The position numbers and the translations under genes were made by a program. A DNA stretch of 64,000 nt from Mycoplana dimorpha (GTDB lineage Bacteria > Pseudomonadota > Alphaproteobacteria > Rhizobiales > Rhizobiaceae), in assembly GCF_003046475.1 (NCBI RefSeq), contig NZ_PZZZ01000003.1, positions 496,001 to 560,000 of the forward strand, in the 5' to 3' direction. Shown piece by piece: positions 12,587 through 22,780 of the stretch (positions are counted from its first letter, which is position 1; each line of letters begins with the position of its first letter). The notes under the pieces are model-generated. The model was not told the origin of the DNA. It was given only the letters and a program-made list of their open reading frames with translations, and did not search any database.

Positions 12587-12991
12587 ATGGCCGATTTCAA
12601 CTTTGAACTCGTCTCTCCGGAGCGCCTACTGCTTTCCGAAAGCGTCAGCGCCGTCGTCATTCCGGCGACGGAGGGCGAAATGACCGTCATGGCCAACCAT
12701 GCACCGACGATGACGTCGTTGCAGCCGGGCGTCGTGACCGTAAAGTTCGCGGACGGCAAGACCGACCGTTACGTTGTATTCGGCGGTTTCGCCGACATCC
12801 TGCCGACCGGGTGCACCCTGCTTGCAGAATCGGCCGTGCATGTCGACGAGGTCAGCCGCGACGACATCCTCAAGCGCGTCGAAGTCGCTCGTGGCGAGCT
12901 GGAAGCCGCGCTGAACGACGAGCATCGTGCTTCGATCGAGCGGTATATCGCGCAGCTTGGCACGGTCCAGGGAACGATCCTGCCGGCCTGA
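12587..12991 (+). CDS. atpC: ATP synthase F1 subunit epsilon
   Basis: 134 residues from the ATG at 12587 (MADFNFELVSPERLLL). An ATG two codons earlier (12581) is also possible, but the later one gives the usual rhizobial N-terminus. Epsilon is the rotor subunit that couples F1 to the c-ring and can inhibit ATP hydrolysis. PATEGEMTVMANHAPTMT and the FADILPTGCTLLAESA strand of the beta sandwich are characteristic, with a short C-terminal helix. It is the last gene of the operon and is followed 23 bp later by a terminator. Confidence 0.95.
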   Translation: MADFNFELVSPERLLLSESVSAVVIPATEGEMTVMANHAPTMTSLQPGVVTVKFADGKTDRYVVFGGFADILPTGCTLLAESAVHVDEVSRDDILKRVEVARGELEAALNDEHRASIERYIAQLGTVQGTILPA

Positions 12992-13014
12992 AAGGATCGG
13001 TCGGACGAAAATTG

Positions 13015-13038
13015 AACCCCGCCTCGGCGGGGTTTTTT
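13015..13038 (+). terminator. intrinsic terminator of the atp operon
   Basis: Perfect GC hairpin CCCCGCC-TC-GGCGGGG immediately followed by TTTTTT. It is placed just after atpC and before the unrelated manC gene, as expected for the operon end. Confidence 0.92.
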
Positions 13039-13187
13039 GTTGCCGCGTCCGCCAGGGTGTCGAGTGTCCTTAACTACAACCGAAGATGCTCTGCCGGGGC
13101 GGACTATTTGCTTTGAAACGGCACGGTTTTGCTGTTTCTATGCGCCGACCGGGCCGGCGGTGGGCGGCCTGCCATTCGTTGCTGGGA

Positions 13188-14621
13188 ATGTCCATGTCCG
13201 ATAAAATCATCCCGATCATCATGGCGGGCGGCAAGGGGACCCGCCTATGGCCCCTGTCGCGCTCGACGGCGCCGAAGCAGTTCATGGAACTGACCGGCGA
13301 GCGGACGCTGTTTCAGCGCACCCTCGGGCGGGTCGCCGATCGGGACCTGTACGAGGCGCCCATCGTCCTGACCAACGCCGAATTCCGGTTCCTGGTGGCC
13401 GAACAGGCCCGCCAGCTCGATTGCCCGCTTGCAAGGATCCTTCTGGAGCCGGTGGCGCGCAGCACCGCGCCGGCGCTGGCCGTGGCAGCCGTCGTGGTCG
13501 CCCGCGACTTCGGCGATCAGGCCGTTATGCAGGTGCTGGCTTCCGATCACGAGATCGTCGCGGATGCGACCTATTTCGGCTGTGTGGCGCGGGCGAGGGA
13601 GGCCGCCAAGGCGGGACGGCTGGTGACGTTCGGCATCACCCCGACCGAGCCGGCGACCGGCTACGGCTACATCGAGACCGGTGCCCCGCTCGATGGCGGC
13701 GCCTTCGCCGTGAAACGCTTCATCGAGAAGCCGCAGCGCGAGAAGGCAGAGCAGATGATCGCCGCCGGCGGCCACCTCTGGAACTCCGGCATGTTCATGC
13801 TGCCGGTCGGCCCGTTCCTGAAGGAATTGCGTGAACTGGCGCCCGAGGTTCTCGATGCCGCGACCCGCGCGGTTGCCGGGGCCCGCCACGACCTCGACTT
13901 CGAGCGGCTTGATCCGGACGCCTTTGCCGCGGCGCCCGACATTTCCATCGACTATGCGATCTTCGAGAAGACCCCGATCGCCGCGGTCGTCCCGGCCGCG
14001 ATCGAATGGTCCGACCTCGGCAGCTGGGACGCGGTCTGGAAGCTCGGTTCGCGCGACGAGGCCGGCAACGTCGCCGAGGGACGAACGACACTGCTCGATA
14101 CCTGCAATTCGCTGGTGCTGTCGAAGGACATCCACGTCGCCGTGCAGGGCCTGTCGGACATCGCCGTCATCGCCAGCGAGGATGCCGTCTATGTCGGACG
14201 CCTCGAAGACAGCCAAAACGTCGGCAAGCTCGTCAAGCATCTCGCCTCGATGGAAAAGACCGCACCGCTGACGGAAACGCACCGTACGGCCTACCGGCCC
14301 TGGGGCGGCTATACCTCGGTGCTGAACGGCGAGCGCTTCCAGGTCAAGCGGCTGTTCGTCAAGCCGGGCAAGCGGCTTTCGCTGCAGAAGCACCACCATC
14401 GCTCCGAGCACTGGATCGTCGTGCGGGGCACGGCGGAGGTGACGATCGGCGAAAGGACGATCCCGCTGCGGGAGAACGAGTCGGTCTACATTCCGCAGGG
14501 CGAACTGCATCGGCTCGCCAACCCCGGCAAGATCCTGCTGGAACTGATCGAGGTCCAGACCGGCTCCTACCTCGGGGAGGACGACATCATTCGTATCGAG
14601 GACGAGTTCGGCCGCCAGTAG
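13188..14621 (+). CDS. manC: mannose-1-phosphate guanylyltransferase / mannose-6-phosphate isomerase
   Basis: 477 residues from the ATG at 13188 (or 475 from 13194); the frame is open further upstream, but that part has no family character. The N-terminal nucleotidyltransferase domain begins with PIIMAGGKGTRLWPLSRS, the GDP-mannose pyrophosphorylase signature, and contains KRFIEKP. The C-terminal type II phosphomannose isomerase cupin has QKHHHRSEHWIVV and FIPQGELHR-like metal-site residues (here YIPQGELHRL). The two activities supply GDP-mannose for surface polysaccharides. The gene is monocistronic and convergent with the phosphatase 16 bp downstream. Confidence 0.92.
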   Translation: MSMSDKIIPIIMAGGKGTRLWPLSRSTAPKQFMELTGERTLFQRTLGRVADRDLYEAPIVLTNAEFRFLVAEQARQLDCPLARILLEPVARSTAPALAVAAVVVARDFGDQAVMQVLASDHEIVADATYFGCVARAREAAKAGRLVTFGITPTEPATGYGYIETGAPLDGGAFAVKRFIEKPQREKAEQMIAAGGHLWNSGMFMLPVGPFLKELRELAPEVLDAATRAVAGARHDLDFERLDPDAFAAAPDISIDYAIFEKTPIAAVVPAAIEWSDLGSWDAVWKLGSRDEAGNVAEGRTTLLDTCNSLVLSKDIHVAVQGLSDIAVIASEDAVYVGRLEDSQNVGKLVKHLASMEKTAPLTETHRTAYRPWGGYTSVLNGERFQVKRLFVKPGKRLSLQKHHHRSEHWIVVRGTAEVTIGERTIPLRENESVYIPQGELHRLANPGKILLELIEVQTGSYLGEDDIIRIEDEFGRQ

Positions 14622-14637
14622 TCGCCGCCCATCCGGT

Positions 14638-15405
14638 TCAGAGCACACGGGCGCCCGAGGCGTCGATCTTGAGCACCGTCAGCCGGCCGGTGGCGAAGCA
14701 GCCGGTGTCGATGCCGATGCGGCCGGGTGCAAATTCCGGGGCGGCCGACGGCGTGTGGCCGTGCACGGCGATGAGCGGCAGGCCCGGCCCGACCGACAGG
14801 AAGGGCTCGCGGATCCAGATCAGGTCCTCGTCGGTCTGCGCTTCCAGCGCGACCCCTGGGCGCACACCGGCGTGGACAAAGAGATAGCGCCCGGCCTGGA
14901 GACAGACCGGCAGGCTGGCGAGAAAGTCGACGTGGCGCTGCGGGATGGCATCCCTGACCGTTTTCAGGACGCCGCTGCCACCCTCGAGCACGACCTCGAA
15001 ATCGATCCCGTAGGAGGCGAGCGTCCGTGCGCCGCCGAAATCGGGCCCGAGCCAATAGATCCAGGCGAGCGGATCGCGGATGAAATTCAGGAAGGCATCG
15101 TCGTGATTGCCACACAGGGCAATGCGGGCGAGACCGTCCTGATGCTCCTTGCTCAGGTGGTCGAGGACTGCGGCGGTCTCGGGCCCCCGGTCGACGTAGT
15201 CGCCGAGATAGACGATCATCGCCTCGCTTGGCGCCCGCTTCACATCCTCGCGGATGCGGGTCTCCGCGTCGAGCAGCTGGCGGAAGCAGCCGTGCACGTC
15301 GCCGATCGCATAGATCGTCGGCAGCGGCGGCTCCAGCAGTAACCGTCTCCTGCCACGGCCGGCGGTCGTTTTCATCTCCAGAATTCTGTCGCGCAACGCG
15401 GCCAT
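14638..15405 (-). CDS. calcineurin-like metallophosphatase (serine/threonine phosphatase or ApaH-like)
   Basis: 255 residues from the ATG at 15405; a GTG at 15426 would add seven. All metal-binding motifs of the PPP/ApaH group are present in order: GDVHG, GDYVDRGPE, GNHDD, then HAGVRPG and HGHTPSAAPEF. These ligate two metals and hydrolyse phosphomonoesters, either of phosphoproteins or of dinucleoside polyphosphates. The sequence does not decide between PrpE/PphA-type and ApaH-type activity. It is convergent with manC and probably unrelated to it. Confidence 0.82.
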   Translation of the reverse strand: MAALRDRILEMKTTAGRGRRRLLLEPPLPTIYAIGDVHGCFRQLLDAETRIREDVKRAPSEAMIVYLGDYVDRGPETAAVLDHLSKEHQDGLARIALCGNHDDAFLNFIRDPLAWIYWLGPDFGGARTLASYGIDFEVVLEGGSGVLKTVRDAIPQRHVDFLASLPVCLQAGRYLFVHAGVRPGVALEAQTDEDLIWIREPFLSVGPGLPLIAVHGHTPSAAPEFAPGRIGIDTGCFATGRLTVLKIDASGARVL

Positions 15406-15478
15406 GGCCCAGTCTAGGACGACCACCGAGCAAATTCACCACTTCGTTTGCGTCGCGAGCCGAGGGGAGGCTCGGAGA

Positions 15479-16288
15479 TTACAAGTCTCGACGGGACGCC
15501 ATCGGCGGATCCGGCATCGGCAGCCACCGGCGCCGGTCGAAGTAGTCGGGCAAGGAGGTGTTGTTCGGCCGCGTGCGGTCCGGGGTGATGATGAAATTGT
15601 AGCGAGGCGTTTCGCCGGACTCCTTTTTCAAACGAATGCGGCTGCCCAACTGGGCGATATCGAACTCCTTCAAAGTCCTGATGTCGTCCAGCAACTCGGC
15701 CTTCTCGTCCCACTGCATCTCGGCGAGGAAGGTCTCGACCGCGGCGATGGCGGCGCCGGTCACATCGGCGCGGCTGCCGTCATTCTCCAAGTTCAGCTTG
15801 ATGCGAAAGGAATCGAGGCGGGCCTGGTCGCTGCCGCGGATCGAGAGGTACAACGAGCTGTTCGGGTCCTCCGTACTGCCGCCAACCTGGAATTCGCGGT
15901 AGGACGCGCATTCCCAGCCGTCGTGCGCCGCGCTCTGCTGCCACCCGTCATTGACGAAGCCGCGCGACTCCAGTGCCCGGCAGAGCTGCTCCGGGGCGCT
16001 TGCCATCGGTCGGACGAAAGTCGTTTCCACTGGCGCTATGCGGGCGATGAGATGCTCCGGGACTTCGATCTTGCGCTGAGGGAGGCGATCGGTGCGAGCC
16101 GCGCGCGGGTGCTGCTCAGGGGCGATCGCCCGCGAAGCGATCGGGTCATGGCCGAAGCGGCCAATCAACCGGTTCAGGTTCCGAAAGTCGTTGGCGACAA
16201 GGACGGTGGCGGCGATGGCGGAGAGGACGCCCAGCGTCAGAAGCGCGAACAGGATCTTGCCGGATCTGCCTTTCCGCTGTTCAGCCAT
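15479..16288 (-). CDS. DUF6030-like membrane-anchored protein, unknown function
   Basis: 269 residues from the ATG at 16288, chosen because it gives a basic N-terminus followed directly by one membrane span (about residues 11-32) and leaves an exported soluble domain. The domain has six or so Trp/Cys positions, including CRALESRGF and GWECASYREF, and a conserved-looking SSLYLSIRGSDQ strand. It resembles the rhizobial DUF6030 family as I recall it; no function is known. It ends 73 bp upstream of the phosphatase start on the same strand. Confidence 0.6.
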   Translation of the reverse strand: MAEQRKGRSGKILFALLTLGVLSAIAATVLVANDFRNLNRLIGRFGHDPIASRAIAPEQHPRAARTDRLPQRKIEVPEHLIARIAPVETTFVRPMASAPEQLCRALESRGFVNDGWQQSAAHDGWECASYREFQVGGSTEDPNSSLYLSIRGSDQARLDSFRIKLNLENDGSRADVTGAAIAAVETFLAEMQWDEKAELLDDIRTLKEFDIAQLGSRIRLKKESGETPRYNFIITPDRTRPNNTSLPDYFDRRRWLPMPDPPMASRRDL

Positions 16289-16603
16289 GCCGCAGTGACG
16301 CTGCCCGATCGCTGCAAGGGCCACCGGTCCGGCTCGGGCCGGCCGGCCGATGGCATGGGTCCGCGGTGCTTCGGTGATAGGGCACAATGGTTTCGTCGGC
16401 AAGCCGCGGGCCGGGTGTGCCGGGCGGCCGCGGCTCACGGGGGACGCACCCTGGAGCGGTGGTTGCGAAGGACGTAGTCTCCATTGCGCTGACGGCGTAG
16501 GGCGATGTGTTGTGCCTTTATCGGGCGAAACGAAAGCCGCCCGGAGGTCTCCCTCCGGGCGGTGTTTTCATGGTCCAGTTCCACATGGGCATCGTCTGGC
16601 TGC
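16289..16603. other. intergenic region between the DUF6030-like gene and glpV
   Basis: About 315 bp without a credible gene. It contains the terminator of the glycerol operon at 16531-16568 and, nearer 16300, the promoter-side DNA of the DUF6030-like gene. No further structure is evident. Confidence 0.6.
16531..16568 (-). terminator. intrinsic terminator of the glycerol operon
   Basis: Perfect 11-bp inverted repeat CCGCCCGGAGG (16537-16547) and CCTCCGGGCGG (16552-16562) with a TCTC loop. On the minus strand it is followed by CTTTCGTTT, giving a T-rich tail after glpV. The plus-strand side has GTTTT, so it may work weakly in both directions. Confidence 0.85.
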
Positions 16604-18325
16604 TTACTGCTCCCAGCTCTTGACGAGTTCGTCGTAATTGACGGTCTGCGGCTGTTCCTTCTCGTTCTCGATCTTCAGCTGCGGCGCGAGGTTGCCCTTG
16701 GCGACCGCATCCTTGTTCCAGTACTCGAGGTCGTGCTCTTCGGCGAGCTTCGGACCGATGTCGCCCTGGACACCTGCGCGTTCCAGGCGGCTCAGCACCT
16801 GTTCCTGCTCGGCGCACAGCGAGTCCATGGCTTCCTGCGCGGTCTTCGCACCCGAGGACGCGTCGCCGATCGCCTGCCACCACAGCTGGGCCAGCTTGGG
16901 GTAGTCAGGAACGTTCGTGCCGGTCGGCGACCACTGGACGCGGGCCGGCGAGCGGTAGAACTCGATCAACCCGCCGAGCTTCGGAGCGCGGTCAGTGAAG
17001 CTCTTATGCTGGATCGTGCTTTCGCGCGTCAGCGTCAGACCGACATGGCTCTTCTTGACGTCCACCGTCTTGGAGGTGACGAACTGCGCATAGAGCCAGG
17101 CGGCCTTGGCGCGATCGTCGGGTGTCGACTTGAGCAAGGTCCAGGAACCCGCGTCCTGGTAGCCGAGCTTCATGCCGTCCTTCCAGTAGACGCCGTGGGG
17201 CGAGGGGGCGAAGCGCCACTTGGGCGTGCCGTCCTCGTTGACCACGGGCAGACCGTCCTTGACCATGTCCGCGGTGAAGGCCGTGTACATGAACATCTGC
17301 TGGGCGATCTCACCCTGGGCCGGCACCGGTCCGGATTCGGAGAAGGTCATCCCCTGGGCAGCAGCCGGTGCGTAGGCCTTGATCCAGTCGAGATACTTCT
17401 GGATCGCGTAGACCGAGGCCGGGCCGTTGGTGTCGCCGCCCCGGGCGACGCACGAGCCGACCGGACGCGACTTCTCGTCGACCTTGATGCCCCACTCGTC
17501 GACCGGCAGACCGTTCGGCAGGCCCTTGTCGCCGTTGCCGGCCATCGACAGCCAGGCATCGGTGAAGCGCCAGCCGAGCGACGGGTCCTTCTTGCCGTAG
17601 TCCATGTGGCCATAGACCTTCTTGCCGTCGATCTCGCGGCCGGTGAAGAACTCGGCGATATCCTCATAGGCCGACCAGTTGACCGGAACGCCGAGATCGT
17701 AGCCGTACTTCGCCTTGAAGTCGGCCTTGTTCTTCTCGTCGTTGAACCAGTCGTAGCGGAACCAGTAGAGGTTCGCGAACTGCTGGTCGGGCAGCTGGTA
17801 GAGATCGCCATCCGGAGCCGTGGTGAACTTCAGGCCGATGAAATCGTCGAGGTCGAGGTTCGGGTTGGTGACATCCTTGCCCTCGTTCGCCATCCATTTC
17901 GTCAGCGAACGGGCCTGCTGGTAGCGCCAGTGCGTGCCGATCAGGTCGGAGTCGTTGATGTAGGCGTCGTAGATGTTCTCACCCGACTGCATCTGTGTCT
18001 GCAGCTTCTCGACGACGTCGCCCTCGCCGATCAGGTCGTGCGTGAGCTTGATGCCGGTGATTTCCGAAAACGCCTTGGCGAGAACCTTGGATTCGTACTC
18101 ATGCGTGGTGATCGTTTCCGAGACGACCTTGATGTCCATGCCGGCAAACGGCTTGGCGGCGTCGATGAACCATTGCATTTCCGCTTCCTGGGCGGCGCGG
18201 TCGAGCGTCGACATGTCGCCGATCTCGGCATCGAGGAATTTCTTTGCCGCCTCCATATCCGCGTTTGCCGTGCCGGTGAGGGCCAGCAGCATGACTGCCG
18301 TACTCGTCAGAAGATGCCTTCGCAT
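16604..18325 (-). CDS. glpV: glycerol ABC transporter, periplasmic substrate-binding protein
   Basis: 573 residues from the ATG at 18325, which has a strong GGGAGG ribosome-binding site. An N-terminal signal peptide (MRRHLLTSTAVMLLALTGT, cleaved near ANA) precedes a large extracytoplasmic binding protein of the CUT1-like fold, longer than typical sugar-binding proteins, as described for rhizobial GlpV. It is the last gene of the operon. The 71-bp gap to the small membrane protein gene may let it be expressed at a different level from the permeases. Glycerol as substrate is inferred from the operon context (glpD, glpR). Confidence 0.88.
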   Translation of the reverse strand: MRRHLLTSTAVMLLALTGTANADMEAAKKFLDAEIGDMSTLDRAAQEAEMQWFIDAAKPFAGMDIKVVSETITTHEYESKVLAKAFSEITGIKLTHDLIGEGDVVEKLQTQMQSGENIYDAYINDSDLIGTHWRYQQARSLTKWMANEGKDVTNPNLDLDDFIGLKFTTAPDGDLYQLPDQQFANLYWFRYDWFNDEKNKADFKAKYGYDLGVPVNWSAYEDIAEFFTGREIDGKKVYGHMDYGKKDPSLGWRFTDAWLSMAGNGDKGLPNGLPVDEWGIKVDEKSRPVGSCVARGGDTNGPASVYAIQKYLDWIKAYAPAAAQGMTFSESGPVPAQGEIAQQMFMYTAFTADMVKDGLPVVNEDGTPKWRFAPSPHGVYWKDGMKLGYQDAGSWTLLKSTPDDRAKAAWLYAQFVTSKTVDVKKSHVGLTLTRESTIQHKSFTDRAPKLGGLIEFYRSPARVQWSPTGTNVPDYPKLAQLWWQAIGDASSGAKTAQEAMDSLCAEQEQVLSRLERAGVQGDIGPKLAEEHDLEYWNKDAVAKGNLAPQLKIENEKEQPQTVNYDELVKSWEQ

Positions 18326-18396
18326 ATTGTCCTCCCTAAGGTTTTGCGACTGCACATTTGAAAAGCCGGTGTGTCCGGCCTCTCGTTCTCGTTGCC

Positions 18397-18815
18397 TCAC
18401 ACGTAGCGGAACACGCCGATGGCGTAGACGACGCAGAGCGCAAGTGCCCACCACAGGCTGGGGCCGACAAGCCCCAGCCATGCGAGATTGATGAATGCCG
18501 ACCCGAGCAGCGACAGGAACAGCCGGTCGCCGCGGGTCGTCTCGAAGCGCAGGATGCCAAGGCGCGGGTTGCCGCCGGGTCGGGCGTATTCCCAAACCGC
18601 CATCAGCGACAGAAGCGCGAAGATGGACAGGAAGAACATCGCGGTCGGAAAGGTCCAGGCCATCCAGCCGCCGGGAATGAGCGGCGCAAACCAGTCGCGC
18701 GCGCCGTCCTTGACCGGCAGCGACAGGACGAGCAGCCCGGCCGCTAGCCCGTAGACGACTAGGACGGAGACTAGCGCCAGTGGCCAGCGTTTGTTGGAGT
18801 TCGAAACGACGGCCA

Positions 18816-18819
<4 letters not shown>
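18397..18819 (-). CDS. DUF2160-type small membrane protein of the glycerol transporter operon
   Basis: 140 residues with three or four membrane spans (about 12-32, 48-70, 90-110 and 115-135). It contains FAPLIPGGWMAWTFPTAMFF and ends CVVYAIGVFRYV. The start ATG overlaps the stop of glpQ as ATGA, so translation is coupled. A protein of this kind sits between glpQ and glpV in Rhizobium glycerol operons (called glpU in R. leguminosarum as I recall). Its role is unknown; an accessory subunit of the permease is a reasonable inference. Confidence 0.75.
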
Positions 18820-19700
<881 letters not shown>

Positions 19701-19711
19701 CTCGTTCTCCC

Positions 19712-20578
19712 TCACGCCTGCTCGTCGCTGCTGGTCATGACCGTGTAGAAGATCCACGACAGCAGCAGGATGATCAGGAAGTAGATGATCGACATGGCGG
19801 CCGCCGGCCCGAGGTCGAACTGGCCGATCGCCATCTTGACGAGGTCGATCGACAGGAACGTCGTGGAATTGCCCGGGCCGCCGCCGGTGACGACGAAGGG
19901 TTCGGTGTAGATCATGAAACTGTCCATGAAGCGCAGCAGGAAGGCGATCAGAAGCACGCGTTTCATCTTCGGCAGCTGGATGTAGCGGAACACCGCCCAG
20001 CGCGAGGCGCCGTCGATCTTGGCGGCCTGGTAATAGGCTTCGGGGATCGAGACGAGGCCGGCATAGCAGAGCAGCACGACGAGGCTCGTCCAGTGCCAGA
20101 CGTCCATGACGATCAGCGTCACCCAGGCGTCGAACACGTCGTTGACGTAGTTGTAGTCGAGGCCGAGGGCCGACAAAGCGAAGCCAAGCAGGCCGATGTC
20201 GACGCGGCCGAACACCTGCCAGATCGTGCCGACCACGTTCCATGGGATCAACAGCGGCAGCGCCATCAGCACGAGGCAGACGGGTACGCCAATGCCCTTC
20301 TTCGGCATGTTGAGCGCGATCAGGATGCCGAGCGGGATCTCGATCGCCAGGATGATGACGGAGAACAAAAGATTGCGGCCGAGCGCCGCCCAGAAGCGGT
20401 CGGAATGCAGGATGTCGACGAACCAGTCGGTGCCGGCCCAGAAGAACTGGTTGTTGCCGAAGGTGTCCTGGACCGAGTAGTTCACCACCGTCATCAGCGG
20501 GATGACGGCCGAGAACGCCACCAGCAGCAGCACCGGCAGCACCATGAACCAGGCCTTGTTGTTCCAGGTCTTTTCCAC
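19712..20578 (-). CDS. glpP: glycerol ABC transporter permease
   Basis: 288-residue MalF-type permease with six spans. The EAA motif is YYQAAKIDGASRWAVFRYIQ in the fourth cytoplasmic loop. The sequence begins MEKTWNNKAWFMVLPVLLLV with the first span close to the N-terminus. It lies 3 bp after glpT and 11 bp before glpQ in a tightly packed operon. Confidence 0.9.
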   Translation of the reverse strand: MEKTWNNKAWFMVLPVLLLVAFSAVIPLMTVVNYSVQDTFGNNQFFWAGTDWFVDILHSDRFWAALGRNLLFSVIILAIEIPLGILIALNMPKKGIGVPVCLVLMALPLLIPWNVVGTIWQVFGRVDIGLLGFALSALGLDYNYVNDVFDAWVTLIVMDVWHWTSLVVLLCYAGLVSIPEAYYQAAKIDGASRWAVFRYIQLPKMKRVLLIAFLLRFMDSFMIYTEPFVVTGGGPGNSTTFLSIDLVKMAIGQFDLGPAAAMSIIYFLIILLLSWIFYTVMTSSDEQA

Positions 20579-20581
20579 GGA

Positions 20582-21652
<1,071 letters not shown>

Positions 21653-21660
21653 GGTCCCTC

Positions 21661-22737
21661 CTAGGCCGCCGCAGGGCCGGCGATGGCCCTGCCGTCCGGG
21701 GCGAACGCCATCAGGTGGCGCGTGTCGACATAGACGGTGATGCTGGCATCGGGTTCGATGTCGTGGATGCCCGGCGCGAGCATGACCCAGCGGGTGCCGG
21801 CGAATTCGACGTGCACGAAGCTTTCCGAGCCGGCGATCTCGGAAATCGCGGTGCGAACGGTGAGCGGGGCGGCCGCGGGCGACTGCGCGGCGAGTGCCAG
21901 ATGGTGGGGCTGGAAGGCGACCGTGTAGGGGCCATCGGTTATGCCGGCCAGATGCGCCGGCACCGGCAGCACCGGGGCGCCCTCGAGCACGAAGTGCCCG
22001 TTCGCCTTGGTGAGCGGAAAGGTGTTCAGCGGCGGGTCGGCGAAGGTCTCGGCGGTGACGAGGTCGACCGGTCGGCGGTAGACCTCGATCGTCGGCGCAA
22101 ACTGGGTGATGCGTCCGTCCGACAGCGTCGCGGTGTTGCCGCCGAGAAGCAGCGCCTCCGACGGCTCGGTCGTCGCATAGACGAAGATGGCGCCCGACGC
22201 GGCGAAGATCCGCGGCAGTTCCTCGCGCAGTTCCTCGCGCAGCTTGTAGTCGAGGTTGGCCAGCGGCTCGTCAAGCAGCACGAGGCTGGCATTCTTGACG
22301 ATCGCCCGGGCAAGTGCGGTGCGCTGCTGCTGGCCGCCGGAAAGGTTGAGCGGGGTGCGCTCGAGATAGGGGGTGAGCTTCAGGAGGTCGGCGGCCTTGC
22401 GCACCTCTCGGTCGATCGTGGCGCGATCGGCGCCCTTGATGCGCATCGGCGAGGCGATGTTGTCGTAGACCGTCATCGCCGGGTAATTGATGAACTGCTG
22501 GTAGACCATGGCGACGTTGCGGTCCTGCACCCGCACGCCGGTCACGTCCTTGCCGTCGAAATGCACCGTGCCGGTGGTCGGCCGGTCGAGCCCCGCCATC
22601 AGCCGCATCAGCGAGGTCTTGCCCGACAGCGTCGGGCCGAGCAGCACGTTCAGCGAACCGCGCTCGAACACGAGGCTGGTCGGGTGGATGTGCGCCTCCC
22701 CGCCCACGACCTTGGTGATGTCTCTCAGTTCAAGCAT
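21661..22737 (-). CDS. glpS: glycerol ABC transporter ATP-binding protein lacking the switch histidine
   Basis: 358 residues. Walker A is GPTLSGKT (34-41), the signature LSGGQ (132-136) and Walker B LVLLDE (152-157) are intact, and the D-loop is LANLD. The switch histidine is missing: the motif that is VTHDQTEA in most sugar ATPases reads ATTEPSEA, with Thr190 at the His position. A C-terminal OB-type domain follows. It lies 8 bp before glpT and 43 bp after glpD. It is expected to pair with GlpT, giving one competent and one degenerate ATP site. Confidence 0.88.
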   Translation of the reverse strand: MLELRDITKVVGGEAHIHPTSLVFERGSLNVLLGPTLSGKTSLMRLMAGLDRPTTGTVHFDGKDVTGVRVQDRNVAMVYQQFINYPAMTVYDNIASPMRIKGADRATIDREVRKAADLLKLTPYLERTPLNLSGGQQQRTALARAIVKNASLVLLDEPLANLDYKLREELREELPRIFAASGAIFVYATTEPSEALLLGGNTATLSDGRITQFAPTIEVYRRPVDLVTAETFADPPLNTFPLTKANGHFVLEGAPVLPVPAHLAGITDGPYTVAFQPHHLALAAQSPAAAPLTVRTAISEIAGSESFVHVEFAGTRWVMLAPGIHDIEPDASITVYVDTRHLMAFAPDGRAIAGPAAA

Positions 22738-22780
22738 GCATGGTCTCCAATGTTCCCCCCAGCCATCGGAATTCGCGACC

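Noticed and set aside
15427-15478. Upstream extension of the metallophosphatase
   Set aside because: A GTG at 15426 is possible but adds only seven residues of no family character; the ATG at 15405 was kept.
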